From Leclercia sp. 29361 (GTDB lineage Bacteria; Pseudomonadota; Gammaproteobacteria; Enterobacterales; Enterobacteriaceae): a stretch of 64,000 nt of DNA. The notes beneath the pieces are model-generated. The model did not search any database, had not been told where the DNA came from, and worked only from the letters and a program-made list of their open reading frames with translations. This document shows positions 51,841-61,041 of the stretch, in pieces. The translations under genes and the position numbers were made by a program. The first letter of the stretch is position 1. Each line of letters opens with the position of its first letter. The stretch spans positions 1,674,001-1,738,000 of the forward strand of contig NZ_CP049786.1 of the NCBI RefSeq assembly GCF_011290365.1, given 5' to 3'.

Positions 51841-52920
51841 TTAATTCGCGGTCACGTCGTGACGCAGTCCGTTGCGGTTAAAAAAGTGCAGGGACGAGGT
51901 TGGGAGCTGGCAATGCACCTGCTGACGCGCCTGCCAGCGCGGTCTCAGCTGGGTGGAGTGGAACAGCCGGTCTTCGCCCGCTACCAGCTCAATCACCCAG
52001 CTTCCGCCGGTGGGCATAATGTTATCGATGGTCATCGGAACGGCGTTGCTGCACGACTCGGCGCTCAGGACGATCTCTTCCGGGCGAATGCCGCAGAGCT
52101 GGGTCTGATCGTGCAGGGTAAAGCGCCGCTGAAGATGCTGCGCCAGCTCGCTACAGGGCTGATGAAGCGGGATCATGTTCAGGCGCGGGGTGCCAATAAA
52201 TTCCGCGACAAAGCGGTTGGCCGGGGTGGCGTAAATCTCATCCGGGGTGCCTACCTGCTGCATCTGCCCGGCGCTCATCACCGCAATGGTGGTGGCAAGG
52301 GTCATCGCCTCCCACTGGTCGTGGCTGACAAACACAATGGTGGTGCCAAAGGTTTCATGCAGGCGACGCAGCTCGGCGCGCATCTCCAGGCGCAGGGTGG
52401 CGTCGAGGTTCGAGAGCGGCTCGTCCAGCAGCAGTACGCCAGGATTAACCGCCAGCATGCGGGCCAGGGCCACGCGCTGCTGCTGCCCGCCGGAGAGCTG
52501 CGCCGGATAGCGTTTGGCGTAATCGGCGATGCGCAGTTTTTCCATCACGTCCTGGCAGCGGGCGATACGCGTTTTGGTCGGCACTTTCTGCAACCGCAGG
52601 CCGAAATCGACGTTCTGCTCGACGGTCATATGCGGCCAGAGCGCATAGCTCTGAAAGACCAGCCCGATGCCGCGTTTTTCCGGCGGTACGTAAGTGCCCC
52701 GGGCGATGGAGTCGACAACCCTGTCGCCAATGCTTATCTCCCCGCCGCTGGCGTGTTCGATACCGGCAATCATCCGCAGGATGGTGGTCTTGCCGCAGCC
52801 GGACGGCCCCAGCAAACACATAAACTCGCCATCTTTCACCGTCAGGTTGATGTTATTAACCGCCGGAGCATCGCTGCCAGGGTAGGTTTTGCTGAGATTC
52901 GTTAAGTGGATAGTGGGCAT
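51841..52920 (-). CDS. ABC transporter ATPase, FbpC/PotA-like
   Basis: 359 residues. Walker A GPSGCGKTT (~38-46), signature LSGGQQQR, Walker B VLLLDEPLSNLD, H-loop VSHDQWEA, and a C-terminal TOBE-type regulatory domain from ~240. Start MPTIHLTNL is one base after the permease stop with GGAG ahead, so the two are coupled. Energises the importer formed with the double permease. Confidence 0.92.
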   Translation of the reverse strand: MPTIHLTNLSKTYPGSDAPAVNNINLTVKDGEFMCLLGPSGCGKTTILRMIAGIEHASGGEISIGDRVVDSIARGTYVPPEKRGIGLVFQSYALWPHMTVEQNVDFGLRLQKVPTKTRIARCQDVMEKLRIADYAKRYPAQLSGGQQQRVALARMLAVNPGVLLLDEPLSNLDATLRLEMRAELRRLHETFGTTIVFVSHDQWEAMTLATTIAVMSAGQMQQVGTPDEIYATPANRFVAEFIGTPRLNMIPLHQPCSELAQHLQRRFTLHDQTQLCGIRPEEIVLSAESCSNAVPMTIDNIMPTGGSWVIELVAGEDRLFHSTQLRPRWQARQQVHCQLPTSSLHFFNRNGLRHDVTAN

Positions 52921-52921
52921 C

Positions 52922-54745
52922 TTATTTCTCCAGACCATCAGCCAGACCGGTGCCGGTGATCTTCTGGATCATCACCGTTCCGGCCCATGAAATGAGGGCA
53001 ATCATCAGCACCACGGCATTGGCCGCCTGCTGGTAGTTGTAGTCAATCAGGCGCAGGGACCAGGTAGTCAGCACGTCCGTGGCGGGGGTGGCGAGGATAA
53101 CGAACAGGCTGACCCCTTTAATTCCTGAGATAAACGGCAGCAGGATCCCGGTTGCCAGCGGCGCGGCCTGGATCGGGATGACAATACGGCGGAGGCGGGC
53201 GAACCAGCCAGCACCGGCAATCCGCGCGGCTTCTTCGGCCTCTTTCCCGAGTTGGGTCATCGCCGCGATGCCGGAGCGGCTGGCATAGGGCATTTTTTCG
53301 GCAATTAGCGCGAGGATCAGAATCAGCGGGGTGCCGTACAGCGCCGGAACCGGCCCGCGGGCCACGGCAAACAGCGACAGAAAGGCGGCGGCGAAGGCGA
53401 TACCCGGCACCAGATAGGGCAGGAAGGTCAGCTGGCGCAGGCAGGCGGCGACCCAGCGGAAGTGGCAGCGCAGCACCGCGTAACCCACCAGCAGCCCCAG
53501 CACGCCGCAGGCGAGGGAGGCCGAGCCAACAATGACCAGGGTGTTCCACACCGTGTGCCAGAATTCGCCGCTCAGCAGGATCCCGTTGTGCAGGGCCACG
53601 GTATCGAGGTTGCGACCAATCCAGTAATCGAGGGTGAAGTTATCGGCGCTGAAGCGGCCCGGAAGGATCATCACCGTCGACAGGAACAGGGTCAGGAGCG
53701 GGATCGCCACCCCCAGCAGGACGAATACCAGCGGCAGGGCGGTCGCTGCGCTGCGCCAGCGTCCCAGGCTGCGACGGCGCTCCATCACCCCTTTTCCGCC
53801 CAGGGTCACGAAGCGTTTCGCCTCGCGCAGCATTTTCATATCCAGCAGCAGGGTCAGCATGCCCATCAGCATGATCACCGCCGCGATCACCGCCGCCACG
53901 CCGGACTGGCGCGTGCCGATGGCCCGGTACAGCCCGGTAGAGAGCGTATCGAAATGCACCGGCAGGCCGAGAATATAGGGCAGGGCGAACTCGCCGATAC
54001 AGTCCGCGAAAATCAGCAGGGCGGCGGAGAGTAGCGCTGGGCGGACCAGCGGGATAATAATTTTAAAGGCGATAACCCGGCGGGACGCGCCGAGGACCTG
54101 GGCGCACTCCTCCATCTGGCTGTCCATACGCTTCAGGGCGTTACCGACAATCAGGATCACCAGCGGGGCGTAGTGCAGCACCATAATGGTCACAATCGGG
54201 AAATAGCCGTAGGCCATCCAGTTCGGGGTCTGGATCCCCATCGCCTCCAGCCATCCCGGCTGCCCGCCGATGGCGTGGTTCTTGAAAAGGGTGCTCCACG
54301 CCAGGGCAAAGGTCCAGGAGGGCAGCATGAAGGGCACGATAAGCAGGGTGGCAAACCACTTGCGGCCCGCGATATCGGTACGATTCACCAGCCACGCCAG
54401 CACGATGCCAACTACCAGGGCGATGGCAACGGTGCTCAGCGCCACCGCGAGGGTGTTGAGTAATGGGGTCCAGAGCAGAAGATCGGACATGCGCGATGTC
54501 AGCGTGCGCAGGAGGTAGTACGTGGTAAATGCCCCTTCGGTTGCGCCGGTGCGGCCTTCATCTCCGCTCTGCACCAGCAGCGCATTAATTAACACGGAAA
54601 CGACCGGGGCCAGGATTATCCAGCTGAACAGACCGAGCAGCAGCACTGCCAGCAGGTTGGCGGGCTCATGACTGATAATCGACAGAGTATGGCGGAGCTT
54701 TTGCCACGCGCCGTGGCGTGGGTGGATATCAGATGGGTAAGACAC
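52922..54745 (-). CDS. ABC transporter permease, two fused domains (FbpB/AfuB type)
   Basis: 607 residues with about twelve membrane helices: two BPD_transp_1 domains in one chain, each with an ATPase-coupling loop (EECAQVLGASRRVIAFKIIIP and EEAARIAGAGWFARLRRIVIP). First gene of the five-gene operon. GTG start at 54745 behind AGGGA; no upstream ATG fits. Double permeases of this kind import iron, 2-aminoethylphosphonate or, for AfuB, hexose phosphates. Upstream, 178 bp separate it from the divergent serT copy 2. Confidence 0.9.
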   Translation of the reverse strand: MSYPSDIHPRHGAWQKLRHTLSIISHEPANLLAVLLLGLFSWIILAPVVSVLINALLVQSGDEGRTGATEGAFTTYYLLRTLTSRMSDLLLWTPLLNTLAVALSTVAIALVVGIVLAWLVNRTDIAGRKWFATLLIVPFMLPSWTFALAWSTLFKNHAIGGQPGWLEAMGIQTPNWMAYGYFPIVTIMVLHYAPLVILIVGNALKRMDSQMEECAQVLGASRRVIAFKIIIPLVRPALLSAALLIFADCIGEFALPYILGLPVHFDTLSTGLYRAIGTRQSGVAAVIAAVIMLMGMLTLLLDMKMLREAKRFVTLGGKGVMERRRSLGRWRSAATALPLVFVLLGVAIPLLTLFLSTVMILPGRFSADNFTLDYWIGRNLDTVALHNGILLSGEFWHTVWNTLVIVGSASLACGVLGLLVGYAVLRCHFRWVAACLRQLTFLPYLVPGIAFAAAFLSLFAVARGPVPALYGTPLILILALIAEKMPYASRSGIAAMTQLGKEAEEAARIAGAGWFARLRRIVIPIQAAPLATGILLPFISGIKGVSLFVILATPATDVLTTWSLRLIDYNYQQAANAVVLMIALISWAGTVMIQKITGTGLADGLEK

Positions 54746-54812
54746 TGGTTTATCCCTGGCTGTGAAAGACAGTCAGGAATATATCGACGCAATGTTACAT
54801 TTTTGCTAAAAA

Positions 54813-54830
54813 TTTGCACATATGTGCAAA
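54813..54830. promoter_or_regulatory. perfect 18-bp palindrome, candidate operator
   Basis: TTTGCACATATGTGCAAA is a perfect inverted repeat 68 bp before the permease start. A third GTGCAAA half-site follows at 54843-54849, 19 bp from the previous one. Suitable for a dimeric LacI-type repressor; serT copy 2 starts 94 bp to the right. Confidence 0.6.
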
Positions 54831-54882
54831 AAAGTGCGCCGGGTGCAAAACCGGAACATTATCAAATTCTTCAATTCCCCTC

Positions 54883-54911
54883 TTTACATAGCGCGCAGAG
54901 ATGTTTATAGT
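54883..54911 (+). promoter_or_regulatory. promoter of serT copy 2
   Basis: TTTACA, 17 bp, TATAGT and GCGCC discriminator, the same boxes and spacing as copy 1, while the spacer bases differ. Confidence 0.8.
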
Positions 54912-54923
54912 GCGCCTCACTTT

Positions 54924-55011
54924 GGAAGCGTGGCCGAGCGGTTGAAGGCACCGGTCTTGAAAACCGGCGACCCGAAAGGGTTCTAGAGTTCGAATCTCTA
55001 CGCTTCCGCCA
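54924..55011 (+). tRNA. serT: tRNA-Ser (UGA), copy 2
   Basis: 88 nt, identical to 42923-43010, CCA included, anticodon TGA. Complete gene with its own promoter and terminator rather than a 3'-end remnant. Confidence 0.97.
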
Positions 55012-55021
55012 AATTCTGCAT

Positions 55022-55048
55022 AAAAGCCCGTGAAAACGGGCTTTTTTG
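55022..55048 (+). terminator. serT copy 2 terminator
   Basis: AAAAGCCCG / CGGGCTTTTTT stem with a five-base loop; sequence differs from the copy 1 terminator. Confidence 0.88.
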
Positions 55049-55146
55049 TATCTAAAATCTATACCTTTCTCACTCAGCATCTTTCAACTACTCATCTTTT
55101 CAGATGAGGCCAAATCTCATCTATATTCTGCGAAGGAAGAGACTCT

Positions 55147-55632
55147 ATGAGCAGAAAGCGTTTTACAGAGGAACAAATTGCTGATTTTCTGCGGCAGGCT
55201 AAAGAAGGCATGCCTGATAATGAGTTGTGTGAGAAATATGGATTCAGTATCAGCTCGCTTCGTCGCTGGAAAGCGCTGCACGATAGTGCCATCAGAAACA
55301 AATTAAGAAAAATGGAATCGACCGCAGCAGTAGTCTATTTAACTATCATAGCCGTTAGCGTGCTGCTTGCGATTGTTTTTCATAAGGTGGTTGGCGTTCT
55401 GTTCATATTCCTTATGCTGGGTTATTGCGTTTATTATATTGTGCAATTTCGCAACGTATCCGGCACTTTTATCTCAACTGATAATGTATTTCTCTCTCGC
55501 AGAGGATTGGGGGCGAGTAATGCATTTTATATGTTTAGCTGGCTCTTTGTTATTTTGTTTACCCTCTTTATCATTAGCTCGACGGCAATCGCAGGAATGA
55601 GTTCGCTTAACTATCCCGGGGCTGAGGCATGA
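55147..55632 (+). CDS. transposase-type HTH fused to a membrane domain
   Basis: 161 residues. Residues 3-43 (FTEEQIADFLRQAKEGMP...ELCEKYGFSISSLRRWK) match the helix-turn-helix of IS3-family OrfA transposases. Instead of the usual leucine zipper, the chain continues into about three membrane helices (~60-78, 81-99, 124-150). AAGGAAGAG precedes the ATG. No IS ends, OrfB or other transposase parts are nearby, so this looks like a host gene that recruited a transposase DNA-binding domain, perhaps a membrane-bound regulator. Function unknown. Confidence 0.72.
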   Translation: MSRKRFTEEQIADFLRQAKEGMPDNELCEKYGFSISSLRRWKALHDSAIRNKLRKMESTAAVVYLTIIAVSVLLAIVFHKVVGVLFIFLMLGYCVYYIVQFRNVSGTFISTDNVFLSRRGLGASNAFYMFSWLFVILFTLFIISSTAIAGMSSLNYPGAEA

Positions 55633-55635
55633 AGA

Positions 55636-55656
55636 GTACCCGTGTGCCACGGGTAC
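55636..55656. other. hairpin between convergent genes
   Basis: GTACCCGTG and CACGGGTAC form a perfect 9-bp stem with a three-base loop, between the HTH-membrane gene and the flavin oxidoreductase gene. No T-run, so terminator function is uncertain. Confidence 0.5.
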
Positions 55657-55671
55657 CCGCCAGAGACAGGA

Positions 55672-56775
55672 TCAGGACTTGAACAGATTCTTCAGCGTGT
55701 GCGGCTGGCAGCGCAGATACTGGTCCGGCGCATGCACCTGGGCCCCCAGCTCCGCCGCCGCATGCCATGGCCAGCGCGGATTGTAGAGCGCGCCTCGGGC
55801 GATCCCAATGATATCCGCATCCCCGCTGGCGACGATGGACTCTGCATGTTCAGGGTCGGTGATCAACCCTACCGCCACCACCGGAATATTGACGGCAGCT
55901 TTTACCGCGCGTGCCAGCGGCACCTGATAGCCGGGGTAGACCTCAATCTGCTGATCGGGGTGCAGACCGCCGCTGGAGACGTGAATCGCATCCACTCCGT
56001 GGGCTTCCAGCATTTTCGAGAATTCCACGGCCTCTTCGAGATTAAATCCGCCCTCGACCCAGTCGGTTGCGGAGATACGCACGCTGATGGCTTTATCGGC
56101 AGGGAAGGCTTCCCGCACCGCGTCGACGATCTCCAGCGGGAAGCGGGCGCGATTTTCCAGCGAACCGCCGTAATTGTCCGTGCGCTGGTTAGAGAGCGGG
56201 GATAAGAACTGATGTAACAGATAGCCATGCGCGGCGTGGATCTGGATCAGGTCGATATTCAGTCGGGCGGCACGTTTGGCAGCCTCCGCGAACTGGTTGC
56301 GAATTTCGGCCAGGCCGTTGCTGTCGAGAGCGGTGGGGAGGGTATAGCCTTCGCTGTAGGGTACCGCAGACGGGGCTAAGGTCTGCCAGCCACCCTGCTG
56401 ATCGGGTGGGATTTGACCGTGCTTATCCCACGGCTTATAGGTTGAGGCTTTACGGCCCGCATGGGCCAGCTGGATGCCAACAGGAATATCTGACCACTTA
56501 CGGATAGTGGCAAGCACCCGGCCCATCGCTTCTTCTGTCTTGTCATCATAGAGCCCGACGTCAGCGTAGGTAATCCGGCCTTCAGGGGAGACGGCCGCCG
56601 CCTCAATGGTGAGCAGGCCCGCACCGGACTGGGCCAGTTGCCCCAGATGAAGGGTATGCCAGTCGGTCATGCAGCCCTCTTCGGCGGAGTACTGGCACAT
56701 CGGGGCGATCACGATACGGTTTTCGAGTTCAAGATTGCGGATACGTAACGGTGTAAACAGCTTGGGTTTAGACAT
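55672..56775 (-). CDS. NADH:flavin oxidoreductase, old-yellow-enzyme family (YqjM/NamA type)
   Basis: 367 residues, FMN-binding TIM barrel. Thermophilic-like OYE marks: APMCQYSAEEG with the flavin-tuning Cys, WHTLHLGQLAQSGAGL, and HAAHGYLLHQFLSP. Reduces activated C=C bonds such as enones or maleimides, or nitro compounds, with NAD(P)H. Start at MSKPKLFTPL, 8 bp from TGGAG. The LysR gene lies 148 bp upstream on the same strand. Confidence 0.88.
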   Translation of the reverse strand: MSKPKLFTPLRIRNLELENRIVIAPMCQYSAEEGCMTDWHTLHLGQLAQSGAGLLTIEAAAVSPEGRITYADVGLYDDKTEEAMGRVLATIRKWSDIPVGIQLAHAGRKASTYKPWDKHGQIPPDQQGGWQTLAPSAVPYSEGYTLPTALDSNGLAEIRNQFAEAAKRAARLNIDLIQIHAAHGYLLHQFLSPLSNQRTDNYGGSLENRARFPLEIVDAVREAFPADKAISVRISATDWVEGGFNLEEAVEFSKMLEAHGVDAIHVSSGGLHPDQQIEVYPGYQVPLARAVKAAVNIPVVAVGLITDPEHAESIVASGDADIIGIARGALYNPRWPWHAAAELGAQVHAPDQYLRCQPHTLKNLFKS

Positions 56776-56923
56776 ACATGTCACTCCAGATTGCAGCGTT
56801 AGAAATGGGATGTGGCGATTTTTATACCTGAATATTCATCAACATACCGCACAGCCAGCGATAACAGAACCTCACGTTTGCGCAAAAGTACGTTGCGTCA
56901 GACGCAACGCTGCTGAATTTGCA

Positions 56924-57838
56924 CTATTCACTTTCCGACTCTGGGGAAAGATGCGCCATCAGAAAATCGACAAACACCTTCACTTTTTTAGTGTTCCTGC
57001 GGGTGGGATGGTAGATGGCATAAATCGCGGAATCATCCTCACCGTCGTTCACTTCCGCGCGCCATTGCGGCAGTAACCTGATTAGCTTCCCGTCCTGAAT
57101 ATCCTTGTCGATCAGCCAGTCAGGCAGGAGCGCAATGCCATAACCACTTAACACCGCTTCGCGCAAAATTTCTGAGTTGTTGCACTTCAGCGTGCCTTTC
57201 ACATCGATGGCGACCTGACTCTCCCCATTGAAATACCACTTCGTTTTCCCGGACGAATAGGAAAAGATCAGACAGTTGTGATTCTTCAGATCTCCAGGCA
57301 GCTCAGGATAGCCATTCGCTTTCAGATAGTCCGGGCTGGCGCAGATGCACCGGCGCTGGGAAAGTAACTTACGCGCGATCAGGTTAGGGGAGTCGACCTT
57401 ACCCAGGCGGACAGTCAAGTCTAGCCGCTTTTCCACCAGATCGACGACCTCATCGGTAAAGGTCAGATCCAGGGAGATTAACGGATAGCGGCGGGAGAAG
57501 GGGGCCAGCAGCGGGGCGATATGCAGCCTGGAAAACGAGACCGGCAGGCTGATGCGTAACACCCCCCGGGGCTCCCCGGTCTGGTCCCGCACTTCCTGAT
57601 TGGCGTACTCCAGGTCGTTGAGGATCCTCACCGCGTGTTCAAAATAGACATGCCCGGCCGCCGTCAGCACCACGCTGCGGGTCGATCGGGTCAGCAGCTG
57701 CGTACCAAGCACCTTTTCCAGCCCGTCGATCTGACGCGTCACCGAAGAGGTCGCCAGCGCTAATTTTCTGCCTGCCGGCGCGAACCCGCCCTCTTCGACG
57801 ACCGTAATAAAGGCTTCAAGCGATGCCAGCATATCCAT
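56924..57838 (-). CDS. LysR-family transcription regulator
   Basis: 304 residues from MDMLASLEAF; N-terminal HTH (AGRKLALATSSVTRQIDGLEKVLG) and a C-terminal effector-binding domain, CrgA/AaeR-like subgroup. Divergent from the FrnE-FAD monooxygenase pair across 107 bp and upstream of the OYE gene, so it probably controls one or both. It is not AmpR: the AmpR N-terminus is quite different. Confidence 0.88.
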   Translation of the reverse strand: MDMLASLEAFITVVEEGGFAPAGRKLALATSSVTRQIDGLEKVLGTQLLTRSTRSVVLTAAGHVYFEHAVRILNDLEYANQEVRDQTGEPRGVLRISLPVSFSRLHIAPLLAPFSRRYPLISLDLTFTDEVVDLVEKRLDLTVRLGKVDSPNLIARKLLSQRRCICASPDYLKANGYPELPGDLKNHNCLIFSYSSGKTKWYFNGESQVAIDVKGTLKCNNSEILREAVLSGYGIALLPDWLIDKDIQDGKLIRLLPQWRAEVNDGEDDSAIYAIYHPTRRNTKKVKVFVDFLMAHLSPESESE

Positions 57839-57945
57839 TTTACTCTCCCCGAATCGTTGCGGATGGCGCAACTCTGTTAGCTGTTTTAACTATATTATCA
57901 CCATTAAGTAACAGTGTTAGCCTTCTCCACAGTGAGAGGTGAAAC

Positions 57946-58611
57946 ATGAAAATATCCATTACCGTTACGTCAGATTTTATTTGTCCCTGGTGCCGGATTG
58001 CGGATGCCCGGCTGGAAAAGGTACTGCAGGCGTTACCCGACGACGTCGAGGTTGAGGTCGACTGGTTGCCCATGGAGCTCAACCCGGGCATGCCGCTGGA
58101 GGGCATGGAGCGTGTCGCCTATCGCCGGGCTAAGTTCGGCAGCTGGGAATATTCACATCAGCTGGATGAGCACACCGTGGAGAAGGGGAAAACGGACGAT
58201 GTCACCTTTAACTACCCGGCCATTCAGCGCGTGCCTAACACCTTTACGGCCCATCGATTGACGCGGTTTGCGGCTGCCGGAAAGGCCCGAACCCTGCTGG
58301 TTAAGCGTCTGTTTCAGGCGTATTTCGAGGAGGGGAGAGATATTGGCGACCTCAATGTGCTGGTGGATGTGGCTGGCGAGTGTGGGATGGACAAAGAGGC
58401 TGCGCGCCAATATCTGTTGAGTACCGCGGGAGAAGCGGAGGTGATCCAGCTGGAGGATCTGGCGCGGCAGGGCGATATCAACAGCGTACCCACCTTTGAT
58501 ATTGCCGGTATCAGGCTGACGGGCGCTGTTCCGGTGGATCAGCTCCGCTATTACATCATGGATGCTTATCGCGACCGGCTTAAAGGGGAAGGAGCAAAAT
58601 ATGATCGGTGA
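57946..58611 (+). CDS. DsbA-family oxidoreductase, FrnE-like
   Basis: 221 residues, no signal peptide, thioredoxin fold with CPWC at residues 13-16 and the cis-Pro loop SVPTFDIAG. FrnE-type proteins are cytoplasmic disulfide isomerase/oxidoreductases, some tied to polyketide or stress pathways. Overlaps the FAD monooxygenase start by 11 bp, so the two are coupled. Confidence 0.87.
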   Translation: MKISITVTSDFICPWCRIADARLEKVLQALPDDVEVEVDWLPMELNPGMPLEGMERVAYRRAKFGSWEYSHQLDEHTVEKGKTDDVTFNYPAIQRVPNTFTAHRLTRFAAAGKARTLLVKRLFQAYFEEGRDIGDLNVLVDVAGECGMDKEAARQYLLSTAGEAEVIQLEDLARQGDINSVPTFDIAGIRLTGAVPVDQLRYYIMDAYRDRLKGEGAKYDR

Positions 58612-59749
58612 AATGCACCCGAGAAAGCGGGCCTTGATTATCGGCGGCTCGTTAGGGGGATTATTTGCAGGGAACATGCTGCAGCAGGCGGGCTGGGACG
58701 TCGATATTTTTGAGCGCTCGGCTCAGGATCTCGACAGCCGGGGCGGCGGCATCGTGCTGCAACCCGAAGTGGTGGCGTTAATCCGCCGCAGCGGCATCGA
58801 ACGCGACTGGGACAATCTGGGCGTGCGCTCAGCGCACAGAGTGGTGTTTCGCCCGGACGGCTCGGTGGAGCACAAACAGTATGCCCCCCAGGTGCAGACC
58901 TCGTGGTCATTGATCTACTCCCTGATGCGCTCGACGATTAGCGATATTCATTACCATAAAAATCGTCTCCTTACGGATATCACGTTTCCTGATGATCATC
59001 ACGTCACCGCCCACTTTGAAGGGGGCGCAAGGGAGACCGGGGATCTGCTTATCGGGGCTGACGGTAACGGTTCGTTTGTGCGCAAACTGCTGTGGAACGA
59101 CACGCCAGACTACGCGGGGTATATCGCCTGGCGCGGGCTGGTGCAGGAAAACGCCATGCCCGAACGGGCCAGACAGCAGCTTCATGGCGATTTTGCTTTC
59201 GCCAGCAACCTGGGGTCGCACATTCTGGGCTATCTGATGCCGGGTGCGGATAACGATTTACGGCCAGGCCACCGCTTTTACAACTGGGTCTGGTATCGGG
59301 TCGTTGATGACGCGCAGCGGGAAGCGATCATGACGGGGACCGACGGTGTGGCGCGACGTTATTCCGTGCCTGAAGGGCTGCTGGCCGCACGCTGGAAGGC
59401 GCATCTTGATACTGAAGCACAAACACTCCTCCCGCCCGGCTTCCGCGACATTGTGCAGGCAACAAAGGAACCCTTTGCCCAGGCGATCCGCGATCTCGCG
59501 GTCGATAAGATGGTGAAGGGCAGGGTGATCTTACTGGGCGATGCCGCCTCTATCCCCCGGCCTCATACCGCGGCGAGCACCTCAAAAGCGGCCGCCAATG
59601 CTCTGGCCTTAGGCGATGCCCTGCAAGCCTGGCCTGATGACACGGACAAAGCCCTGTCTGAGTGGGAACGGGAACAAATTTTCCGCGGCAAGTATTTACG
59701 CAAAGTGGGGATGAGCATGGGCGATCGGCTGCTTTTCGGCCGGGCTTAA
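58601..59749 (+). CDS. FAD-dependent aromatic-type monooxygenase
   Basis: 382 residues: N-terminal FAD-binding GGSLGGLFAG loop (~14-23) with ERS acidic end, and the second FAD motif GDAASIPRPHTAAS near 310. Related to class A flavin hydroxylases acting on phenols or hydroxypyridines. AAGGAG precedes the ATG at 58601, inside the frnE-like gene end. The substrate is unknown; the linked FrnE, OYE and LysR genes suggest a small detoxification or aromatic-degradation unit. Confidence 0.85.
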   Translation: MIGEMHPRKRALIIGGSLGGLFAGNMLQQAGWDVDIFERSAQDLDSRGGGIVLQPEVVALIRRSGIERDWDNLGVRSAHRVVFRPDGSVEHKQYAPQVQTSWSLIYSLMRSTISDIHYHKNRLLTDITFPDDHHVTAHFEGGARETGDLLIGADGNGSFVRKLLWNDTPDYAGYIAWRGLVQENAMPERARQQLHGDFAFASNLGSHILGYLMPGADNDLRPGHRFYNWVWYRVVDDAQREAIMTGTDGVARRYSVPEGLLAARWKAHLDTEAQTLLPPGFRDIVQATKEPFAQAIRDLAVDKMVKGRVILLGDAASIPRPHTAASTSKAAANALALGDALQAWPDDTDKALSEWEREQIFRGKYLRKVGMSMGDRLLFGRA

Positions 59750-59809
59750 TCGGGGGCCATCCAGTCTCCCTGGTCCGTTTTACATTCCGCCGTCATGCCT
59801 GCAAAATAG

Positions 59810-60979
<1,170 letters not shown>

Positions 60980-60986
60980 ATTCGGG

Positions 60987-61032
60987 GGCCTACAAAACCT
61001 GTAGGCCCGTGCAAGCGCAGCGCCGCCGGGCA
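60987..61032. repeat. REP element with short inverted flank
   Basis: GGCCTACAAAACCTGTAGGCC hairpin leading into GCAAGCGCAGCGCCGCCGGGC, nearly the same as the right REP unit at 48211-48240. Between convergent ampC and the M24 gene. Confidence 0.82.
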
Positions 61033-61041
61033 AAGTACGGC

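Noticed and set aside
50711..54745. Iron(III) transporter (FbpABC) annotation
   Set aside because: The fold class fits, but no Fur-box-like sequence was seen upstream and the binding protein lacks obvious iron-binding tyrosine pairs; the phosphatase neighbour points to another ligand.
42923..55011. Integrase-type genomic island at serT
   Set aside because: No integrase, and both tRNAs are complete with promoters, unlike the usual intact tRNA plus short att repeat. The duplication is reported instead.
55147..55270. Insertion sequence remnant (IS3 family)
   Set aside because: Only the HTH part resembles an IS; no terminal inverted repeats, OrfB or target duplication could be found, and the frame continues intact into a membrane domain.
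56924..57838. AmpR, because ampC lies 2 kb away
   Set aside because: The N-terminal HTH and overall sequence are not AmpR-like, and AmpR is normally directly divergent from ampC.
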